DNA from: Lysobacterales bacterium
GTDB taxonomy: Bacteria > Pseudomonadota > Gammaproteobacteria > Xanthomonadales > SZUA-36
NCBI GenBank assembly: GCA_026196445.1
Contig: JAPHTE010000265.1
Location: 1 to 9,238, forward strand
DNA: 9,238 nt
Direction: 5' to 3'
In this document: in pieces, positions 1-5,603 of the stretch
Layout of the letters: every line of letters begins with the position of its first letter
Numbering within the stretch: the stretch's first letter is position 1
Notes under the pieces: generated by a model
What the model was told of the DNA's origin: nothing
The model's database searches: none
The model's input: only the letters and a program-made list of their open reading frames with translations
Program-made: the position numbers and the translations under genes

Positions 1-7
1 CGCCGGG

Positions 8-201
8 CTGGACTGAGACCAATAGCCGTAGCTATTGGTTGAAGGAAGACCAAGTCCAGTTGCGTTTGAACAAGCCAGAGCCGTGATAGGACTTCCGACT
101 GGTGCAATATGCGGGCTCAAGCGTGTCCCGGGAAGGAATATCCGGGACAGCCAAGAGAATGATCTTCAGGCTCCGTCAGATGTGATATTGGCATCACATC
201 T
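8..201 (+). ncRNA. Structured RNA, possible orphan HEARO/omega RNA (IscB-type guide RNA)
   Basis: No protein gene is convincing here, but the + strand folds into consecutive stems. An outer 7-bp stem (8-14 with 53-59) encloses a 9-bp hairpin (18-26 with 31-39, loop CGTA). Then come GAGCC/GGCTC (78-82 with 114-118), an 8-bp GC-rich hairpin (124-131 with 142-149), a bulged hairpin (150-156 with 163-171), and a perfect 9-bp hairpin (178-186 with 193-201) followed by an A-rich tract. The order, the pieces GCCGTAG (25-31), GGTTGAA (37-43) and GAATGATC (157-164), and the terminal hairpin before an A-rich stretch resemble my memory of HEARO/omega RNAs, which guide IscB-family nucleases and can occur without a nuclease gene. 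The stems are seen directly; the family assignment is inference from recall and could be wrong. The 5' guide would lie largely outside the window. No IscB-like ORF follows, because yidC converges from the right. Confidence 0.42.
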
Positions 202-247
202 AAAAAAAGAAAAACGGTAGGTTAGCAGCGAAGCTGACTCATCCTGA
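202..247 (-). terminator. Weak candidate terminator after yidC
   Basis: Reading leftward from the yidC stop, the transcript meets a short imperfect stem (GTCAGC at 233-238 with GCTAAC at 222-227, one C/A mismatch; alternatively CAGC/GCTG with a 3-nt loop). About six nucleotides later comes a T-rich tract (complement of 202-214). The stem is weak and the spacer before the T tract is long, so this is only a possible factor-independent terminator. The A-rich tract may instead belong to the structured element on the other strand. Confidence 0.22.
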
Positions 248-1963
248 TTAAGAACTGCTGGCTTCTATTTTTCGCGTGATATACCACTGCTGCGCCAGTG
301 ACAGACCGGCGTTGGTGGCCCAGTAAAGCACCAGGCCGGCCGGAAAAAACGCGAACATGAATGAAAATCCGATCGGCATGAACTGCATGAGCTTGCGTTG
401 CAAGGGGTCCATGCCCGCGGTCGGTGTCAGGCGCTGGGTCGCCATCATGAATACCGCGTTGAGCACCGGAAGGATAAAGTACGGATCACGCGCCGTCAGG
501 TTTTGAATCCACAGGATGAACGGCGCCTGGCGCAATTCGACGGATTCGAGCAACACCCAGTAAAGCGCAATGAATATCGGAATCTGGACCAGGATCGGAA
601 GACAGCCGCCCAAGGGGTTGACCTTCTCGGTCTTGTACATCTCCATCATCGCCTGGCTCATGCGCTGACGGTCATCACCATAACGTTCCTTGAGTTGCTC
701 GATGCGTGGCTGCAATTTACGCATGCGCGCCATCGAACGGTACTGTGCTTCGGTTAACTTGAAGAATAGTAACTTGATCAGCACTGTCAGCAATAAAATG
801 GCCCAACCCCAGTTCCCTACTACCTTGTGGATATGGGAAAGCAGCCAGAACAAGGGTTTTGAAAACACGGTGAAGATGCCGTAGTTGACCGTGTGACCCA
901 GCCCTGGAGCGACATCGTCAAGCTTGTCCTGCAGTTTCGGTCCGACGTAGATACGGCTTTCAAACTCATGCTTGCCACCGGCAGCAACATTGACCGCTGG
1001 GGATACCGCGCGGGCAATATAACGCGGGAATCCTTCGGGTGAATAAACCTGGGTCGAGTAGCTGTTGACCTGGCCTTCCGGTGGAATCCACGCGGTAAAG
1101 AAATAGTGCTGGATCATGGCCAACCAGCCGTCACTGAAGCTGCGTTCGTACGGCTCATTTGCCACGTCATCAAACTTCACTTTTTCAAATTTTTCTTGTG
1201 GGCTGTAAAAACCGATGCCAAAGAAACTGTATCTTCCCGGGTTAGTAAAACCACCGTCGTCCTTGTCGAGGATCACCGAGCGCTGCAACTGCTCATAACG
1301 GCTGCCGGTCCAGTTCTCACCGCTCTGGTTACTCAAGGTGTGGCGCACCAGAATGTCGTATTGACCACGTTTAAAAACAAAAGTCTTGGTCACCTGCACG
1401 CCGTTACCGTCATCCCAGGTCAGCGGTACGCGGATTTCGTCGGCATTTTGACCCAATGTGTATTGGAAAATATCAGTTTGGTAGCGGGCGGTGTGGTTGG
1501 GCGCGGTAGTGGTACTCAACAGCCCGGATTGTGCGATGAACATTTCCGGGCCGGAACGTGTCAATAAACGCACCTTGATGTCAGCTACTTCCAAATCGAC
1601 GGGATAATCGAGCAACCTGGCTGTAACCAGAGTGCCGCCTACCAGATCTATTTCCATCTCGAGCACGTCGGTTGTCACCGTGATCAACTCACTGGCGCCC
1701 GACATTTCTGCTTGTGCACTGGCCGCGTCGGTATCAACGGTATCGCTGAACACTTCCGCCGACGGCAGATCGCCCGTTTCGGTAGGGCCCGCAGTTGGAA
1801 TATCCGACATGCCGGACGCGTCGATGGGTGAGGCCGGACTGGTGGTTTCTGTGACCGGTTGCGGGGCAACGGGTTGAGGTCCGTATTCTTTTTGCCACTC
1901 ATTCCACAGCAGGAATGAAACGACGAGCAGGCCCATGAACAAAATCGGACGAAGGTTTGTCAT
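248..1963 (-). CDS. yidC: Membrane protein insertase YidC
   Basis: YidC inserts and folds inner-membrane proteins, alone or with SecYEG. The 571-aa product has the Gram-negative layout. An N-terminal membrane anchor (about residues 5-21) leads into a Pro/Thr/Ser/Asp-rich linker (about 28-90) and a large periplasmic beta domain (about 90-345). The conserved insertase core starts near residue 365 and carries the remaining membrane segments. Family signatures include LTEAQYRSMARMR (403-415), NPLGGCLPILVQIPIF (449-464) and the C-terminal LVLYWATNAG stretch. The position matching the groove arginine of E. coli YidC (Arg366) is Lys397, a conservative change that I believe occurs in other proteobacteria. 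The ATG overlaps the rnpA stop by one base (TAATG), implying translational coupling; AAGGA lies about 10 nt upstream inside rnpA. E. coli YidC is 548 aa, so the length is normal. Usually yidD precedes and mnmE follows; neither is present here. Confidence 0.97.
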   Translation of the reverse strand: MTNLRPILFMGLLVVSFLLWNEWQKEYGPQPVAPQPVTETTSPASPIDASGMSDIPTAGPTETGDLPSAEVFSDTVDTDAASAQAEMSGASELITVTTDVLEMEIDLVGGTLVTARLLDYPVDLEVADIKVRLLTRSGPEMFIAQSGLLSTTTAPNHTARYQTDIFQYTLGQNADEIRVPLTWDDGNGVQVTKTFVFKRGQYDILVRHTLSNQSGENWTGSRYEQLQRSVILDKDDGGFTNPGRYSFFGIGFYSPQEKFEKVKFDDVANEPYERSFSDGWLAMIQHYFFTAWIPPEGQVNSYSTQVYSPEGFPRYIARAVSPAVNVAAGGKHEFESRIYVGPKLQDKLDDVAPGLGHTVNYGIFTVFSKPLFWLLSHIHKVVGNWGWAILLLTVLIKLLFFKLTEAQYRSMARMRKLQPRIEQLKERYGDDRQRMSQAMMEMYKTEKVNPLGGCLPILVQIPIFIALYWVLLESVELRQAPFILWIQNLTARDPYFILPVLNAVFMMATQRLTPTAGMDPLQRKLMQFMPIGFSFMFAFFPAGLVLYWATNAGLSLAQQWYITRKIEASSS

Positions 1964-2340
1964 TATGTCTGTGTCCTTGTTTGCCGATCGCCGGCTTTCC
2001 TGGTTAGTGTTTGCCAGTGTTTGTTAAGTGAATTGTCCAACATCCGGTTGGTTTCGCCAACAGCCGTGTGTTTTGGCATGACGACAAAATCCAATGATTC
2101 ACCCTCCACTTGTCCGGCAATACGGTTACGAAAACACTCACGAATTACGCGTTTGATTCGGTTCCGGTCTACCGCTCTTGCACAGGCCTTTTTTGAAACA
2201 GCCATGCCGAGACGGTGGAGATCCTTGCTGTTGGCCCGCGCCAGAATCCTGAAATAGTTGTCATCCGAACGGATGGGATCCTTGAAAACCGATTTAAATT
2301 CCACCGGTTTGAGCAAGCGGGATTGCCTGGAAAACTTCAT
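1963..2340 (-). CDS. rnpA: Ribonuclease P protein component
   Basis: RnpA is the small basic protein that binds the catalytic RNase P RNA and helps it cleave 5' leaders from pre-tRNAs in the cytoplasm. The 125-aa product contains the diagnostic RNR motif, AVDRNRIKRVIRECFR (residues 56-71), preceded by the N-terminal LLKPVEFKSVF segment and a central strand (NYFRILARAN) typical of the family. Length is normal (E. coli 119 aa). The ATG at 2338-2340 has AGGA close upstream. The frame stays open for about 31 codons further upstream but contains no ATG, GTG or TTG, so this is the only sensible start. It lies 123 nt downstream of rpmH, longer than usual, and its TAA overlaps the yidC ATG. Expression probably comes from the rpmH promoter. 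Confidence 0.96.
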   Translation of the reverse strand: MKFSRQSRLLKPVEFKSVFKDPIRSDDNYFRILARANSKDLHRLGMAVSKKACARAVDRNRIKRVIRECFRNRIAGQVEGESLDFVVMPKHTAVGETNRMLDNSLNKHWQTLTRKAGDRQTRTQT

Positions 2341-2396
2341 TGTTCCTGGCCTTTGGGTGTTTAATGCGTGTTTTGGTAGCCTGTTTCGATCTGGGC

Positions 2397-2429
2397 CAGC
2401 CGGGGCAAGGTTCTTACCGAACCTGGCTG
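2397..2429 (-). other. Hairpin in the rpmH-rnpA spacer
   Basis: The 123-nt gap between the rpmH stop and the rnpA start contains a perfect 6-bp hairpin (AGGTTC 2408-2413 with GAACCT 2419-2424, 5-nt loop). An outer 5-bp stem (2397-2401 with 2425-2429) encloses it, leaving a one-sided bulge. No T run follows, so it is not a standard terminator. It could be an RNA-processing or attenuation element that sets rnpA-yidC levels relative to the very abundant bL34 message. The structure is visible; the role is inference. Confidence 0.4.
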
Positions 2430-2463
2430 CCGTTTACCGGATGGTTATCAGAACCAAATCTGA

Positions 2464-2598
2464 TCAGGCTGACAGGCGTTTGCGTCCCTTGGCCCGACGT
2501 GCGTTGATCACTGCACGACCACTGCGGGTCGCCATACGGGCACGAAAGCCGTGTCGGCGAGCGCGTTTCAGATTGCTGGGCTGAAATGTACGTTTCAT
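2464..2598 (-). CDS. rpmH: 50S ribosomal protein bL34
   Basis: bL34 is a tiny, very basic protein of the large ribosomal subunit. This 44-aa frame begins MKRTFQPSNLKRARRHGFRA and ends INARRAKGRKRLSA, a near-perfect match to the family and to the standard proteobacterial length of 44-46 aa. The ATG at 2596-2598 has an AGAGG ribosome-binding site (complement of 2608-2612) nine bases upstream, and the TGA stop is at 2464-2466. It is the first gene of the leftward rpmH-rnpA-yidC transcript, behind a consensus-like promoter. The rpmH-rnpA order next to dnaA is one of the most conserved arrangements in bacterial chromosomes. Confidence 0.97.
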   Translation of the reverse strand: MKRTFQPSNLKRARRHGFRARMATRSGRAVINARRAKGRKRLSA

Positions 2599-2668
2599 TG
2601 TTTGGAACCTCTGTAAATTCGTTTAAGGCTGATTTCCTGCCACAGCAGACAGCCGACACAAGAGGCGG

Positions 2669-2697
2669 ATAGTAGCCCTTATTGGCATATCTTTCAA
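2669..2697 (-). promoter_or_regulatory. Sigma-70 promoter of rpmH-rnpA-yidC
   Basis: Read on the minus strand, TTGAAA (-35, 2692-2697) and TACTAT (-10, 2669-2674) are separated by exactly 17 nt. Both hexamers match the housekeeping consensus well (5/6 each). Transcription should begin near 2662, giving a leader of about 64 nt before rpmH. A strong promoter fits the high demand for a ribosomal protein. Confidence 0.75.
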
Positions 2698-2751
2698 GCA
2701 ATTGAAGGGGTTGAGTGCATTATTTCCTATTGCTTAGTTATTGTAGCCAAG

Positions 2752-2760
2752 TTATCCACA
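2752..2760 (+). promoter_or_regulatory. Perfect DnaA box (rpmH-dnaA spacer)
   Basis: TTATCCACA is an exact match to the high-affinity DnaA box consensus TTATNCACA. It lies between the rpmH promoter and the AT-rich stretch upstream of dnaA, where DnaA could act in initiation, dnaA autoregulation or both. It is the only perfect box I found in this spacer. Confidence 0.8.
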
Positions 2761-2847
2761 GCGGGTTAGACTTAGTGCTGTTCCGGCCTGTCACCAATAA
2801 TGGAATTTTCAAACCGGATCAGAAAATGTGTTTTATTAATTAAGATA

Positions 2848-2909
2848 TTGAAAATTATATAAATTTTAATACTTTATCTTTAAATGAACAATTCCATATT
2901 TAACATAAT
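2848..2909 (+). promoter_or_regulatory. Possible dnaA promoter region
   Basis: Two weak sigma-70-like arrangements are visible. TTGAAA (2848-2853) has a poor TACTTT -10 at 2870-2875 with a 16-nt spacer. CATAAT (2904-2909, 5/6 to consensus) has no good -35. AT-richness makes chance matches likely, so the exact promoter is unresolved. The dnaA ATG itself lacks a clear Shine-Dalgarno sequence. Confidence 0.28.
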
Positions 2910-2929
2910 CTATTCGGTTTGAACGCTCC

Positions 2930-4243
2930 ATGACGCAAAATATCTGGCAACTTTGCCTGCAACACCTGGAACGGGAATTACCGCCTGAAGATATCAATAC
3001 CTTTATCCGTCCGCTGGAAGTTGTGACTACAAGGAACCGCACCCGTCTGGTCGCACCCAACACCTACGTGCGTGACCATATCACCACGCAATACCTGGAA
3101 CGGATCAGGGATATATTTGAGCACCTGGGCGAAAAACGCGATTCCATCACCATCGAGGATGGTTTGCCGGCCGAACCACAGGAAGAAGCCCGCAGAACAT
3201 CGGGCAGGAAAATGAAACGTGTGCAAACCGGCCTTGATGCCCGTTACCGGTTTGACAATTTTGTCCAGGGTAAAACGAACGAACTGGGTTACGCCGCCGC
3301 ATCACACGTCGCTCAGAAACCAGGCGATGCCTACAACCCGCTACTGCTATACGGTGGCACCGGCTTGGGTAAAACGCACCTGTTACACGGTATTGGCAAC
3401 TTCATACGTGAACAGAATCCCGGCACCAAAGTTCTTTACCTGGAGTCAGAACGATTTGTCAGTGACATGATTAACGCCCTGCGTCACAAAACTATCGACA
3501 GTTTTAAAGAGCACTACCGTTCTGCCGGAGCCTTACTGATTGACGATATCCAGTTTTTTGCCGGCAAGAAAAGTTCACAAGAAGAGTTTTTCCATACTTT
3601 CAATACCCTGTTGGACAGCAAGCAACAGATTGTTCTGACCTGTGACCGCTATCCAAAAGAAGTAGATGGCATTGAGGCCCGCTTGCGCTCGCGCTTTGGC
3701 TGGGGTTTGACAGTTTCCATCGAGCCACCCGATTTTGAAACCCGTGTTGCGATCCTTATGAACAAGGCACAGGAACGTGGTGTACAACTCGACGAACCGG
3801 TTGCATTCCTGATCGCCAAGCGATTGAGATCCAATGTGCGTGACCTGGAAGGCGCCCTGAACACCCTGATCGCAAACGCGCGTTTCACCGGGCGGGATAT
3901 CACTGAAAGCTTTACCCGCGAGGTCTTGCGTGATTTGCTGACCGTTCACGACCGATTGATTACAATTGAAAATATCCAGAAAACGGTCTGTGAATATTAC
4001 AAAATCCGCATGTCGGAGTTATTATCCAAGCGCAGGCCACGCAGTATCGCCCGCCCCAGGCAAATGGCCATGGCATTGTGCAAGGAACTGACCCAGCACA
4101 GTTTGCCGGAAATTGGTGAGGCTTTTGGTGGGAGAGACCATACGACAGTACTGCACGCCTGTCGCAAAATTGAGGAGTTGTGTGAAATGGATGGCCGTTT
4201 GCGCGAAGACAAGATTAAATTGCTGCGATCGTTGACCACCTAG
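2930..4243 (+). CDS. dnaA: Chromosomal replication initiator protein DnaA
   Basis: DnaA is the AAA+ ATPase that binds DnaA boxes, forms a filament at oriC, melts it and recruits the DnaB helicase; it also regulates transcription. The 437-aa product shows domain I (IWQLCLQHLERELPPEDINTF, residues 5-25), a short domain II linker (about 80-97) and the AAA+ core. The core has Walker A GGTGLGKTHLL (142-152), Walker B LLIDDIQFF (202-210), sensor 1 around VLTCDR (235-240), RSRFGWGL (253-260) and sensor 2 SNVRDLEGALN (301-311). The C-terminal helix-turn-helix domain has the signature GGRDHTTVLHACRKI (400-414). It is about 30 aa shorter than E. coli DnaA, mainly in the variable linker. The ATG is chosen because domain I starts immediately after it; no strong ribosome-binding site precedes it. 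DnaA boxes on both sides suggest autoregulation. Confidence 0.98.
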   Translation: MTQNIWQLCLQHLERELPPEDINTFIRPLEVVTTRNRTRLVAPNTYVRDHITTQYLERIRDIFEHLGEKRDSITIEDGLPAEPQEEARRTSGRKMKRVQTGLDARYRFDNFVQGKTNELGYAAASHVAQKPGDAYNPLLLYGGTGLGKTHLLHGIGNFIREQNPGTKVLYLESERFVSDMINALRHKTIDSFKEHYRSAGALLIDDIQFFAGKKSSQEEFFHTFNTLLDSKQQIVLTCDRYPKEVDGIEARLRSRFGWGLTVSIEPPDFETRVAILMNKAQERGVQLDEPVAFLIAKRLRSNVRDLEGALNTLIANARFTGRDITESFTREVLRDLLTVHDRLITIENIQKTVCEYYKIRMSELLSKRRPRSIARPRQMAMALCKELTQHSLPEIGEAFGGRDHTTVLHACRKIEELCEMDGRLREDKIKLLRSLTT

Positions 4244-4328
4244 TAAATTGTGGAACAATGTCGGTACAAGAGCTGAATAAACTGTGTACAAGTTTTAAGG
4301 TATGCGGAAAAGTGCTGTTACACCCAAC

Positions 4329-4337
4329 TTATCCACA
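4329..4337 (+). promoter_or_regulatory. Perfect DnaA box (dnaA-dnaN spacer)
   Basis: TTATCCACA matches the DnaA box consensus exactly. The surrounding 16 nt (4324-4339) are identical except for one base to those around the box at 2752-2760, in the same orientation. It sits on the dnaA side of the AT-rich tract. Confidence 0.8.
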
Positions 4338-4388
4338 GCTTCGCAATGGTACTCTACACAAGGTTTAAAGTGATATAAATAACTGATA

Positions 4389-4457
4389 TATAATACTTTT
4401 AAATAGTTTTTTTACTTATCAACAAGGCTTACTACCACTACTGTTTATATATATAAT
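4389..4457 (+). promoter_or_regulatory. Possible dnaN promoters
   Basis: Two perfect -10 hexamers TATAAT occur at 4389-4394 and 4452-4457. The first has a weak TTTAAA (4364-4369) at a 19-nt spacing, the second a poor TTACTA (4429-4434) at 17 nt. In such AT-rich DNA either could be chance. They suggest that dnaN-recF can be transcribed independently of dnaA. Confidence 0.35.
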
Positions 4458-4484
4458 AAAAATATAGTAAAAAAGGAACCAAGC

Positions 4485-5585
4485 ATGAAACTCACAATCT
4501 CCAGGGAAGTTCTTCTTCAGCCACTCAGTCAGGTTGTCGGTGTTGTTGAGAGACGCCAGACTTTACCTGTGCTGGCAAACTTCATGTTGTCGGCAAGGGA
4601 AGGACAACTGACCGTTACCGGTACGGACATGGAGGTGGAGCTGATCTCCACGATCCCGGCCGATGTGTCCCAGGATGGTGATATCACCGTGCCAGCCCGC
4701 AAACTGGTAGATATTATCCGTGCACTACCGGATGGTTCCAACGTAACTTTCAGTGTAAGCGGTGACAAGGCAACGCTTTCTGCGGGTCGTAGCCGCTTCA
4801 CCTTGTCCACCCTGCCGGCTTCAGAGTTCCCCGCTACTGACCAGGTGGAAGCACTTGAAAATATAGTGGTTTCAGAGCCAAGCTTGAAAAAAATGATGGA
4901 TAAGACTTCATTTGCGATGGCCAATCAGGACGTTCGTTATTACCTCAATGGTTTGTTGTTTGACTTCCGCAATAAACAGCTTCGCTCGGTAGCCACCGAC
5001 GGGCACAGGTTGGCGGTGTGCGATCTTGAAGGCGATGTTGAGCTAAGTGATGAACGTCAGTTGATCGTTCCGCGTAAAGGTGTGCTGGAATTGTCACGCA
5101 TGCTTTCCGCGGATGACGGTGAAGTCACCCTGGCCATTGGGCGCAACCATATTCGTCTGGTCAAGGCGGATATGACCTTCACATCGAAACTGATCGACGG
5201 GCGTTTCCCGGACTACCAGGCGGTTATACCGATCGGTGCCGACAAGCAGATGCTGGTGGACAAGGAAACCTTTACCCACGCCTTGCAGCGTGTAGCAATT
5301 TTGTCAAATGAGAAATACAAGGGGGTCAGGCTTGAAGCGTCAGGACAGACGATAAAGATCATCGCGCATAATCCGCAACACGAGGAAGCGGTGGAAGAGA
5401 TCGAAGCCGAGCTCAATTTTGAACGCCTTGCGGTAGGTTTCAACGTGACTTATCTGCTAGATGCCCTGATGGCCATCGATACGGAACAGGTTTCACTGGA
5501 ATTAAAGGACGCCAACAGCAGTTGCCTGGTATCCGCGCCTGATTCCGATGATAACCGACACGTGGTTATGCCATTGAAGCTGTAG
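4485..5585 (+). CDS. dnaN: DNA polymerase III subunit beta (sliding clamp)
   Basis: DnaN forms the ring-shaped dimer that tethers DNA polymerase III and other enzymes to DNA. The 366-aa length equals that of the E. coli protein, with three similar domains of about 120 residues. Family motifs include TLPVLANFML (26-35), TGTDMEVEL (45-53), QDVRYYLNG (148-156), the client-binding pocket stretch ATDGHRLAV (170-178), DGRFPDYQAVIP (238-249), ILSNEKYKGVRL (272-283) and the C-terminal VVMPLKL, whose Met-Pro end also lines the pocket. The ATG at 4485 has a clear AAGGA at 4473-4477 with a 7-nt spacer. recF begins 18 nt after the stop, indicating one transcript. All expected features are present and nothing is unusual. 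Confidence 0.98.
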   Translation: MKLTISREVLLQPLSQVVGVVERRQTLPVLANFMLSAREGQLTVTGTDMEVELISTIPADVSQDGDITVPARKLVDIIRALPDGSNVTFSVSGDKATLSAGRSRFTLSTLPASEFPATDQVEALENIVVSEPSLKKMMDKTSFAMANQDVRYYLNGLLFDFRNKQLRSVATDGHRLAVCDLEGDVELSDERQLIVPRKGVLELSRMLSADDGEVTLAIGRNHIRLVKADMTFTSKLIDGRFPDYQAVIPIGADKQMLVDKETFTHALQRVAILSNEKYKGVRLEASGQTIKIIAHNPQHEEAVEEIEAELNFERLAVGFNVTYLLDALMAIDTEQVSLELKDANSSCLVSAPDSDDNRHVVMPLKL

Positions 5586-5603
5586 TCGCGTTAACACGGC
5601 GAT

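Larger units (their letters stand above)
2599..2929. other. Divergent rpmH/dnaA spacer, candidate origin module 1
   Basis: This 331-nt non-coding stretch separates the leftward rpmH operon from the rightward dnaA operon. From left to right it holds the rpmH leader and promoter (to 2697), a perfect DnaA box (2752-2760), a mixed segment, and a very AT-rich run (about 2828-2910) that would melt easily and could serve as a DNA unwinding element. Pseudomonads are known to have origin activity between rpmH and dnaA, so this is a plausible oriC part. Against it, only one strong box is present, where functional origins usually have several, and GATC sites are rare. In many other gammaproteobacteria oriC lies beside mnmG instead. 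Confidence 0.4.
4244..4484. other. dnaA-dnaN spacer, candidate origin module 2
   Basis: This 241-nt non-coding stretch contains a perfect DnaA box (4329-4337). Two one-mismatch boxes accompany it: TTGTACACA on the minus strand (4283-4291) and TTATCAACA (4416-4424). A 13-nt palindrome, ATTGT-GGA-ACAAT, lies at 4247-4259. An AT-rich run (about 4364-4475) leads up to the dnaN ribosome-binding site. Box cluster plus AT-rich tract is the usual layout of an origin core, and the dnaA-dnaN spacer is a known oriC position in many bacteria. It is a somewhat better candidate than the rpmH-dnaA spacer by box number, but the evidence is pattern only. Confidence 0.45.

Noticed and set aside
35..220. 61-aa open frame on the + strand in the left-edge region
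   Set aside because: It runs through several perfect hairpins, has no recognisable protein motif and no convincing ribosome-binding site; RNA structure explains the sequence better.
826..834. TGTGGATAT inside yidC as a DnaA box
   Set aside because: One mismatch to the consensus, isolated inside a coding region and far from the AT-rich spacers; expected by chance.
1106..1567. 153-aa open frame antisense to yidC
   Set aside because: It lies fully inside well-conserved yidC and its translation shows no family features.
4247..4259. Palindrome after the dnaA stop as a terminator
   Set aside because: Stem of only 5 bp with a 3-nt loop and no T run after it.
5559..5564. CACGTG cores at 5559-5564 and 6762-6767 as extra parS sites
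   Set aside because: The flanking bases do not fit TGTTNCACGTGNAACA; only the central hexamer matches.
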